Source: Chloroflexota bacterium
GTDB lineage: Bacteria; Chloroflexota; Dormibacteria; Dormibacterales; Dormibacteraceae
Assembly: GCA_005880525.1 (NCBI GenBank)
Contig: VBFW01000065.1
Span: 1-5,567 of the forward strand
Direction: 5' to 3'
DNA: 5,567 bases
Position numbers and translations under genes: made by a program. The notes beneath the pieces were generated by a model, which was not told the origin of the DNA, made no database searches, and was given only the letters and a program-made list of their open reading frames with translations. How positions within the stretch are numbered: the stretch's first letter is position 1; each line of letters begins with the position of its first letter. Positions 1 to 4,673 of this stretch are shown here, in pieces.

Positions 1-420
1 CCTGGCACAGTGCAGGTCGAGCGGCTGATGGAGGTCGAGCGCTACTCGCACGTCATGCACATCTCGTCGACGGTGAGCGGCCAGCTCAAAGAAGGGGCGA
101 CTTCGCTGGATGCGCTGCGCGCGGCGTTTCCCGCCGGCACCGTTTCCGGCGCGCCGAAGATCCGCGCGATGGAGATCATCTCGGAGCTCGAGCCAGACCA
201 GCGTGGGGTTTACGCCGGCTCGCTCGGCTACGTCGGCTTCGGCGGCAACCTCGACATGGCCATCACACTCCGCACGCTCGTCGTGGCCGGCGGCGAGGTG
301 TTCGTGCAGGCGGGTGCGGGCGTGGTCGCGGACTCGAAGCCCGAGCGCGAGTTCGAGGAGACGCTGGAGAAGGCGGGGGCGATGTTCAAGGCCGTCGAGA
401 TGGCTGAGGAGATGCGATGA
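1..420 (+). CDS. trpE: Anthranilate synthase component I, C-terminal part (5' end outside window)
   Basis: TrpE converts chorismate to anthranilate using ammonia delivered by TrpG; this is the committed step of tryptophan synthesis in the cytoplasm. The frame is open from base 1 and gives 139 residues of a protein normally near 500, so only the end of the chorismate-binding domain is present. Visible family motifs, in order, are ERYSHVMHI (residues 18-26), FPAGTVSGAPKIRAMEII (about 43-60), YAGSLGYVGFGGNLDMAITLRT (about 71-92) and QAGAGVVADSKPEREFEET (about 103-121). The TVSGAPK and QAGAG-VADS-PE-E motifs occur across the TrpE/PabB/MenF superfamily. Assignment to TrpE rather than PabB rests on the directly following trpGDCFBA genes. 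The stop TGA at 418-420 overlaps the trpG ATG by four bases. The N-terminal feedback-inhibition region (LLES-type motif) lies outside the window and cannot be assessed. Confidence 0.96.
   Translation, partial: PGTVQVERLMEVERYSHVMHISSTVSGQLKEGATSLDALRAAFPAGTVSGAPKIRAMEIISELEPDQRGVYAGSLGYVGFGGNLDMAITLRTLVVAGGEVFVQAGAGVVADSKPEREFEETLEKAGAMFKAVEMAEEMR
407..411 (+). promoter_or_regulatory. Ribosome-binding site of trpG
   Basis: AGGAG lies five bases before the ATG at 417, inside the last codons of trpE. It supports the ATG at 417 as the trpG start and fits translational coupling across the ATGA overlap. Confidence 0.75.
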
Positions 421-1157
421 GCGAACCTCGCCTTGCCATCATCGACAACTACGACTCATTCACCTACAACCTGGTCCAGTACCTGGCCGAGCTCGGCCCC
501 ATGCCCGACGTTTTCCGCAACGACGAGGTGTCGCCCGGCGAGCTCGCCTCCTACAGCGGTGTCGTGATATCTCCTGGCCCCGGCGCCCCGGGCGAGGCGG
601 GAATCTCCACGCAGGCGATTCGCGACCTCAGCGGCAAGGTGGCCATCCTCGGGGTGTGCCTCGGCCACCAGTGCATGGGGGAGGCGTTCGGGGGAAGGGT
701 CGTTCGCAACGAGCCCGCCCACGGCAAGACTTCGTGGATCCGGCACGACAATTCGGGTGTGCTGGCCGGCGTGAGCGACCCGTTCGAGGCGACGCGCTAT
801 CACTCGCTGATCGTCGAGCGGTCGTCGATTCCCGAAGAGCTCGTGGTGACGGCCTGGACTGCCGATGGCACCGTCATGGGGCTGCGGCACGCGAAGCATC
901 CGACTTACGGCGTGCAGTTCCATCCCGAGTCGGTGCTGACGAAGGAAGGCAAGAAGATCCTGGCTAACTTCATCCGCCGGTGCTCACGTGTCGACGGAGC
1001 AACCGGCTCGAGTCTCCCCTCCCCTGATCCCTCCCCGCCAGTGGGGACCCCACCCTTTGCCCCTACGCGCGCTCGTGTCGACGAGGCTTCTGGCTCTACC
1101 GTCCCCTCCCCTGATCCCTCCCCACCAGTGGGGAGGGTGCCTGGAGCGAGTAATTGA
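417..1157 (+). CDS. trpG: Anthranilate synthase component II (glutamine amidotransferase) with repeat-derived C-terminal tail
   Basis: TrpG hydrolyses glutamine and passes ammonia to TrpE. The class I glutaminase fold is complete within residues 1-189: NYDSFTYNLVQYL (11-23), the oxyanion-loop motif SPGPGAP (52-58), the nucleophile Cys81 in GVCLGHQ, the HGKTSWI segment (102-108) that is typical of TrpG/PabA, and the rest of the triad, His169 and Glu171, in FHPES. Family members normally stop at about 190-200 residues. This one is 246 residues because residues 190-246 form a Pro/Ser/Gly-rich tail with a 20-residue motif, RVD-A-GS--PSPDPSPPVG, occurring twice (191-210 and 220-239). The tail is encoded by a duplicated 87-nt repeat with a palindromic end and looks acquired, probably disordered. 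The start at 417 has a good ribosome site and gives the usual N-terminus. The stop TGA at 1155-1157 overlaps a TTG start of trpD. A PabA role (shared with folate synthesis) is possible in addition. Confidence 0.96.
   Translation: MSEPRLAIIDNYDSFTYNLVQYLAELGPMPDVFRNDEVSPGELASYSGVVISPGPGAPGEAGISTQAIRDLSGKVAILGVCLGHQCMGEAFGGRVVRNEPAHGKTSWIRHDNSGVLAGVSDPFEATRYHSLIVERSSIPEELVVTAWTADGTVMGLRHAKHPTYGVQFHPESVLTKEGKKILANFIRRCSRVDGATGSSLPSPDPSPPVGTPPFAPTRARVDEASGSTVPSPDPSPPVGRVPGASN
1016..1036 (-). other. G-quadruplex motif on the minus strand (copy 1)
   Basis: On the + strand four C-runs of 4, 4, 3 and 4 bases are separated by spacers of 1, 4 and 1 bases. The minus (template) strand therefore carries four G-tracts that fit the standard G3+N1-7 quadruplex pattern, and the + strand could form an i-motif. 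This is a sequence match only; folding is not shown. Confidence 0.5.
1103..1123 (-). other. G-quadruplex motif on the minus strand (copy 2)
   Basis: This is the same four-tract pattern as at 1016-1036, exactly 87 nt downstream, with identical C-runs and spacers. It overlaps the left arm of the palindrome at 1116-1137. Confidence 0.5.
1116..1137 (+). repeat. Palindrome at the trpG/trpD junction
   Basis: Arms CCCTCCCCAC and GTGGGGAGGG are perfectly complementary around a central CA, so a hairpin would have about nine pairs and a four-base loop. It lies 16 bases before the trpD start. The right arm contains GGAGG, but the better-placed ribosome site of trpD (1142-1146) is just outside the hairpin. 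No T-run follows, so it is not an intrinsic terminator. Confidence 0.8.
1142..1146 (+). promoter_or_regulatory. Ribosome-binding site deciding the TTG start of trpD
   Basis: TGGAG lies seven bases before TTG at 1154. No ATG or GTG in the trpD frame is near the expected N-terminus, so this site supports the TTG start, which overlaps the trpG stop as TTGA. Confidence 0.65.
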
Positions 1158-2428
1158 TCGACGCCATTTCCAAGTTGGTGAAGTGCCAATCCCTGACAGA
1201 GGCAGAGGCGGGGGCTGCTTTCGAGACGATCATGCGTGGCGACGCAACGCCTGTTCAGATCGCGGGCTTTGTCATCGCATTGCGCATCAAGGGCGAGACT
1301 GTCGACGAGCTCACGGGGTTCGCGAAGACGGCTCGCCACATGTCGACGCCGATCGACGTCGACGGCGACCTCCTCGACACCTGCGGCACCGGCGGCGATG
1401 GGCTTGCCACGTTCAACATCTCCACGCTTGCGGCGATCGTGGCCGCTGGAAGCGGTGCCCGGGTCGCCAAGCACGGCAACCGCGCGGCGTCGTCGATGTG
1501 CGGATCCGCCGACGTGCTCGAGCAGCTGGGCGTGAAGATCGACCTGCAGCCGGAGGGCGTCGCTCGCTGCATCGAGGGCGCGGGAATCGGCTTCCTGTTC
1601 GCGCCCATCTTCCACCCGTCGTTTCGCTTCGCCGGTGTGCCGCGGCGCGAGCTCGGCGTGCGCACCGTGTTCAACGTGCTTGGTCCGCTGTGCAACCCGG
1701 CCGGCGCGCGCTACCAGGCGCTGGGGGTGGCGGACGGCGGCCTCGCGGGCAAGATGGCCGACGTTTTGCTTAGGCTCGGCGTCGAGCGCGCGCTGGTCTT
1801 CCACTCCGAGGACGGGATGGACGAGCTGTCGCTGTCGGCGCCATCGCACGTGATCGAGATCGACGGCGCGCGACGCGAGTACCAGCTCGATGTCTCCGAG
1901 CTCGGCCTGAAGAAGGCGGCCCTCGTGGACGTGCGCGGCGGCGGTCCCGAGGAGAACGCGCGCATCGCCCGTGAGGTTCTTTCCGGCGCGAAGGGACCGC
2001 GTCGCGACGTCGTGCTCCTCAACGCGTCAGCCGCTCTGCGTGCCGCCCCTGGTTGCCGAGTCCGCTCAACAGATGGAGGAGCGGCGTCAGGTCACGTCCC
2101 TCGCGGAGGTCGAGCGTCTCGCGTCTCGTTACGAGCCGCGCGACTTCGCCGGCGCTCTCCGCGGCGCGGGCCTTGCTGTGATCGCCGAGGTCAAGCAGCG
2201 CACGCCGAGCATGGGCGTGCTGACGACCGACTATCGTCCCGCGCGCCTCGCCGAGTCCTACGAGCGCGGCGGAGCGGCGGCAATCTCGGTGCTGACGCAT
2301 CGCGCAGGGTTCGGAGGGTCGGTCGATCACCTGGACGCGGTGCGCGAAGCGACCTCGCTGCCGATCCTGCGCAAGGACTTCATCACCGACGCCTACCAGG
2401 TCGTGGAGGCGCGCGCCCATGGCGCTGA
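1154..2428 (+). CDS. trpD: Anthranilate phosphoribosyltransferase, conserved C-terminus missing; frame runs on over trpC
   Basis: TrpD joins anthranilate to the ribose of PRPP, giving phosphoribosyl-anthranilate. From the TTG at 1154, conserved motifs run in order: the PRPP-binding DTCGTGGDG (residues 75-83), NISTL (88-92), KHGNRAASSMCGSADVLE (106-123), P-FHPSFR (151-158), RTVFNVLGPLCNPA (170-183) and the Mg-site DGMDE (220-224). Similarity ends at DVVLLNASAALRAA (about 285-298, base 2045). Family members of about 335-345 residues then have some 35-45 further residues forming the last helices (usually with a motif like EAIDSG). These are absent. Instead the frame reads 128 atypical Arg/Gly-rich residues out of phase with trpC, reaching TGA only at 2426-2428. 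Residues after about 298 are therefore probably not genuine TrpD sequence. Either about 110-130 bases were deleted at the trpD/trpC junction (in the cell or in assembly), or the enzyme is really altered and possibly inactive. The identity of the gene is certain; the end is not. Confidence 0.85.
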   Translation: MIDAISKLVKCQSLTEAEAGAAFETIMRGDATPVQIAGFVIALRIKGETVDELTGFAKTARHMSTPIDVDGDLLDTCGTGGDGLATFNISTLAAIVAAGSGARVAKHGNRAASSMCGSADVLEQLGVKIDLQPEGVARCIEGAGIGFLFAPIFHPSFRFAGVPRRELGVRTVFNVLGPLCNPAGARYQALGVADGGLAGKMADVLLRLGVERALVFHSEDGMDELSLSAPSHVIEIDGARREYQLDVSELGLKKAALVDVRGGGPEENARIAREVLSGAKGPRRDVVLLNASAALRAAPGCRVRSTDGGAASGHVPRGGRASRVSLRAARLRRRSPRRGPCCDRRGQAAHAEHGRADDRLSSRAPRRVLRARRSGGNLGADASRRVRRVGRSPGRGARSDLAADPAQGLHHRRLPGRGGARPWR

Positions 2429-2804
2429 CGCGGTGCTGCTGATCGTGGCCGCGCTGACGCCGCATTCGCTCGTCGCTCTCTTGAACCTCGCCAAGGACCA
2501 CGGCCTCGCGGCCCTGGTCGAGGTGCACGACGAGGACGAGACGCGCGTGGCGGTCGACGCAGGGGCACAGGTCATCGGCGTCAACCATCGCGATCTCCGC
2601 ACGTTCGCGGTCGACCTTGCGCTCACCGAACGCCTGCGCCCGTTGATCCCGCGCGAGCGCGTCGTGGTCGCGGAAAGCGGAATCAAGGGACGCGCAGAGG
2701 CGCGCCGCATGCGCGAAGCCGGCGCCGACGCGATCCTCGCCGGAGAGGTGCTGATGCGCGCGACCGATCCCGCCGCGGTCATCGGCGAGCTGCGGGGCGC
2801 TTGA
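2040..2804 (+). CDS. trpC: Indole-3-glycerol phosphate synthase
   Basis: TrpC closes the ring of the carboxyphenylamino-deoxyribulose phosphate made by TrpF, giving indole-glycerol phosphate with loss of CO2. Counting from GTG 2040 (254 residues, normal length), the TIM-barrel catalytic residues are all present: Glu50 and Lys52 in AEVKQRTPSMG, Lys112 in LRKDFITDAYQ, Glu161 in ALVEVHDE, Asn182 in GVNHRDL, and Glu212-Ser213 in VVAESGI, followed by the phosphate-binding AGEVLMR (234-240). The start is uncertain. The frame is open back to GTG 1971, but that stretch overlaps real trpD sequence. GTG 2040 and ATG 2073 are the sensible choices and neither has a clear ribosome site. The usual N-terminal YLD-I-type residues seem to be missing, consistent with a junction deletion that also removed the native start. 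The TGA at 2802-2804 touches the trpF start. Confidence 0.93.
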   Translation: MPPLVAESAQQMEERRQVTSLAEVERLASRYEPRDFAGALRGAGLAVIAEVKQRTPSMGVLTTDYRPARLAESYERGGAAAISVLTHRAGFGGSVDHLDAVREATSLPILRKDFITDAYQVVEARAHGADAVLLIVAALTPHSLVALLNLAKDHGLAALVEVHDEDETRVAVDAGAQVIGVNHRDLRTFAVDLALTERLRPLIPRERVVVAESGIKGRAEARRMREAGADAILAGEVLMRATDPAAVIGELRGA

Positions 2805-4129
2805 TGCTGGTCAAGATCTGCGGCATCTGCAGCGCAGCCGACGCGTTGGACGCCGTCGACGCCGGCGCGGACCTTCTCGGCTTTCATTTCTGCTCCTCGC
2901 CGCGGCGAATCGAACCCGAGCTCGCGAGGTCGATCGTCGGCGGGCTGGACCGCCGCCCGACGATCGTTGGCGTGTTCATCGACCAGCCGGCCGATGAGGT
3001 GCGCCAGATAGCCGAGCACGTTGGCCTCGACCTGCTGCAGCTGCACGGCTCAGAGGCGCCCGGCTTCGACGCGGGCCGGCCGCTGATGAAGGTGCTGAAG
3101 GTCAGGGGTGACGAGGTGCCCGACGTGGGCGCGTGGCCGGATCCGCTGATGCTCGACTCGTGGTCGCGCGACCAGCGCGGCGGCACGGGGCGCGCGTGGG
3201 CTTGGGAGCTGGCGCGCGATCTCATCAAGCGACGCAAGGTCTTCGTCGCCGGTGGACTCGAACCGGGTAACGTGGGCACGGTCGTGAGCAGGTACCAGCC
3301 TTACGGCGTCGACGTGTCGAGCGGGGTGGAGTCCGCGGTGCGAGTGAAGGATCCTGACAAGGTCCGCGCTTTCATTCACGCAGCTCGGGCTGCAGGTATG
3401 GAATCAGCCAACGTCCCCACCCGGCCCTTCGGGCCGACCTCCCCACATGGTGGGGAGGCGCCGACCTCCCCACTTGGTGGGGAGGGGCCGCCCTCGCATG
3501 AGTCATCCCGTTCGGGGGCGGTTCGGGCCTTTTGGCGGGCAGTACGTGCCCGAGACTCTCATGGGCGCGCTCGAGGAGCTGGAGGGCCTGTGGCACGAGG
3601 CGAAGGCCGACCCGCAGTTCCAGCTCGAGCTCGCCGGCCATCGGCACGCCTTTGTGGGCAGGCCGACTCCGCTCTACGCGGCGACGCGGCTCGGCGAGCA
3701 CTTCGGCGGTGCGCACATCCACCTCAAGCGCGAGGACCTGTGCCATACCGGCGCGCACAAGCTCAACAACGCGCTGGGGCAGGCGCTGCTCGCGCTGCGT
3801 ATGGGCAAGAAGCGCCTGATCGCCGAAACCGGTGCCGGCCAGCACGGCGTCGCCGTGGCGACGGTGGCCGCGCGGTTCGGGCTCGAGTGCACCGTCTACA
3901 TGGGCACCGAGGACATGCATCGGCAATCGATGAACGTGCGCAGGATGAAGCTGCTGAACGCCGAGGTGTGCGAGGTCACAACCGGCACCAGGACATTGAA
4001 GGACGCGACCTCGGAGGCAATCCGCGACTGGGTCACCAACGTGGGCACGACCCACTACATCATCGGGTCGGTCGTCGGACCGCATCCCTACCCCGAGCTC
4101 GTGCGCGATCTGCAGCGCGTCATCGGTGA
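2804..4129 (+). CDS. trpF: Phosphoribosylanthranilate isomerase; conserved part ends near 3397, frame runs on into trpB
   Basis: TrpF performs the Amadori rearrangement of phosphoribosyl-anthranilate. From ATG 2804 (TGATG overlap with trpC; TTG 2801 is an alternative) the complete small TIM barrel is visible: catalytic Cys6 in VKICGI, LGFHFCSSPRRI (25-36), LLQLHGSE (77-84), catalytic Asp118 in LMLDSW, GGTG (126-129), VAGGLEPGNV (148-157) and the phosphate-binding GVDVSSGVE (168-176). The barrel ends at KVRAFIHAARAAG (about residue 198, base 3397), where family members of 200-215 residues stop. Here no stop follows. The frame continues through a palindromic repeat cluster, encoding PTSPHGGEA and PTSPLGGEG in tandem, and then 632 bases out of phase over trpB to TGA 4127-4129. 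A TGA overlapping the trpB ATG (3499-3501) lies just one frame away, so a single extra base in the repeat would restore a 232-residue protein and an ATGA junction. Identity is certain; the end point is doubtful. Confidence 0.88.
   Translation: MLVKICGICSAADALDAVDAGADLLGFHFCSSPRRIEPELARSIVGGLDRRPTIVGVFIDQPADEVRQIAEHVGLDLLQLHGSEAPGFDAGRPLMKVLKVRGDEVPDVGAWPDPLMLDSWSRDQRGGTGRAWAWELARDLIKRRKVFVAGGLEPGNVGTVVSRYQPYGVDVSSGVESAVRVKDPDKVRAFIHAARAAGMESANVPTRPFGPTSPHGGEAPTSPLGGEGPPSHESSRSGAVRAFWRAVRARDSHGRARGAGGPVARGEGRPAVPARARRPSARLCGQADSALRGDAARRALRRCAHPPQARGPVPYRRAQAQQRAGAGAARAAYGQEAPDRRNRCRPARRRRGDGGRAVRARVHRLHGHRGHASAIDERAQDEAAERRGVRGHNRHQDIEGRDLGGNPRLGHQRGHDPLHHRVGRRTASLPRARARSAARHR
3422..3436 (+). 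repeat. Short GC palindrome at the trpF end
   Basis: Arms CGGCCC and GGGCCG surround a three-base TTC centre. It directly precedes the two larger palindromes and may be part of the same composite repeat. No T-run follows. Confidence 0.6.
3438..3491 (+). repeat. Two tandem 27-nt palindromic repeats between trpF and trpB
   Basis: Copies at 3438-3464 and 3465-3491 match at 24 of 27 bases. Each begins with a perfect palindrome, CCTCCCCAC / GTGGGGAGG, around ATG (3438-3458) or TTG (3465-3485). The 27-nt period is nine codons and in the trpF frame gives the tandem peptides TSPHGGEAP and TSPLGGEGP. The arms are identical to those of the palindrome at the trpG/trpD junction, so both belong to one repeat family. 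The two palindromes can form separate hairpins, or pair with each other (left arm of one with right arm of the other). Confidence 0.88.
3481..3487 (+). promoter_or_regulatory. Ribosome-binding site of trpB within the repeat
   Basis: GGAGGGG ends 10 bases before ATG 3498, slightly far but the only candidate. Its GGAGG is the right arm of the palindrome at 3465-3485, so the hairpin would bury it against the CCTCC of the left arm. Translation through trpF would open the hairpin. Confidence 0.5.
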
Positions 4130-4673
4130 CGAGGCGCGCGAGCAGTACCTGCAGGCGGACGGCAAGCTGCCCGACGCTGTGATCGCTTGCGTCGGGGGCG
4201 GGTCGAACGCGATAGGCATGTTCACCGCATTTCTCGAGGACCGCGATGTGACCCTCATCGGGGTGGAGGCCGGGGGCTCCGGCGTCAAGTCGGGCAAGCA
4301 CGCAGCGTCGCTGGTGGGCGGGCGGCCCGGAGTGCTTCACGGCACCTACTCGTACCTGCTGCAGGACGGCGACGGCCAGATCCTGCCCACGCATTCGATA
4401 TCCGCCGGGCTCGACTATCCCGGCGTCGGTCCAGAGCATGCGTTCCTGCGCGACACCGAGCGCGTCGAGTACGTCGCCGTGACAGACAAGGACGCGGTCG
4501 CCGCATTCAAGCTCTGCACGCGCCTCGAAGGCATCATGCCCGCGCTCGAGCCGTCTCACGCGCTTCACCATGCCGGCGTGCTGGCGCGGCAGTTCGGTCC
4601 GGGCGGGCGCATCCTCGTGTGCCTCAGCGGGCGCGGCGACAAGGACATGGACTCGGTTGAGAGCTACGAGTAG
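3498..4673 (+). CDS. trpB: Tryptophan synthase beta chain
   Basis: TrpB condenses indole with serine in a PLP-dependent reaction; it forms an alpha2-beta2 complex with TrpA and receives indole through a tunnel. The 391-residue product has normal length and is the catalytically conventional type (TrpB1-like). It starts with the typical GRFGPFGGQYVPETLM; the PLP lysine is Lys88 in HTGAHKLNN, Glu110 sits in ETGAGQHG, the PLP-phosphate loop GGGSNAIG is at 233-240, GLDYPGVGPEH at 304-314, EGIMPALEPSHA at 344-355 and the pyridine-nitrogen-contact serine Ser377 in CLSGRGDKD. Numbering is shifted by only about one from the Salmonella enzyme. ATG 3498 is chosen because MSHPVRGRFGPFGG matches the family N-terminus; the in-frame ATG at 3447 lies in the loop of a palindrome and would only add repeat-encoded Arg/Gly residues. 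The stop TAG 4671-4673 lies inside the start of trpA. Confidence 0.97.
   Translation: MSHPVRGRFGPFGGQYVPETLMGALEELEGLWHEAKADPQFQLELAGHRHAFVGRPTPLYAATRLGEHFGGAHIHLKREDLCHTGAHKLNNALGQALLALRMGKKRLIAETGAGQHGVAVATVAARFGLECTVYMGTEDMHRQSMNVRRMKLLNAEVCEVTTGTRTLKDATSEAIRDWVTNVGTTHYIIGSVVGPHPYPELVRDLQRVIGDEAREQYLQADGKLPDAVIACVGGGSNAIGMFTAFLEDRDVTLIGVEAGGSGVKSGKHAASLVGGRPGVLHGTYSYLLQDGDGQILPTHSISAGLDYPGVGPEHAFLRDTERVEYVAVTDKDAVAAFKLCTRLEGIMPALEPSHALHHAGVLARQFGPGGRILVCLSGRGDKDMDSVESYE
4641..4645 (+). promoter_or_regulatory. Possible ribosome-binding site of trpA
   Basis: AAGGA lies 11 bases before TTG 4657, inside trpB. It is the best purine-rich stretch upstream of either trpA start candidate. Confidence 0.4.

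Larger units (their letters stand above)
987..1133 (+). repeat. Two tandem copies of an 87-nt repeat inside the 3' end of trpG
   Basis: The segments starting at 987 and at 1074 are related at a period of 87 nt (29 codons, so the frame is kept). The best-conserved core, 1015-1047 versus 1102-1134, is 33 nt with one mismatch (G1037 versus A1124). In trpG it encodes PSPDPSPPVG twice. Sixteen of 20 residues of the two protein copies (191-210 and 220-239) are identical. The 3' end of each copy is a palindrome, imperfect in copy 1 and near perfect in copy 2. The C-rich, palindrome-bearing composition resembles short dispersed intergenic repeats of high-GC genomes. I infer, and cannot prove, that it inserted and then duplicated. 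Confidence 0.88.

Noticed and set aside
1..60. Upstream promoter or trp leader
   Set aside because: The window starts inside trpE, so any leader region is outside it.
110..967. 285-residue + strand frame overlapping trpE and trpG
   Set aside because: Arg/Ser-rich out-of-frame translation of two certain genes.
987..1133. CRISPR array
   Set aside because: Only two copies, the units are palindromic and translated, and the spacing sequence between cores is itself partly repeated.
1116..1137. Intrinsic terminator at the trpG/trpD palindrome
   Set aside because: A strong stem but no following T-run, and the operon clearly continues.
905..1849. 314-residue minus-strand frame opposite trpG/trpD
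   Set aside because: Same antisense effect; no domain, and no ribosome site supports it.
3438..3485. Terminator or attenuator between trpF and trpB
   Set aside because: No T-run, no leader peptide rich in Trp codons; the hairpins are better explained as repeat elements.
3447..3497. Earlier ATG start for trpB at 3447
   Set aside because: It lies in the loop of a palindrome and would add only repeat-encoded residues before the family N-terminus at 3498.
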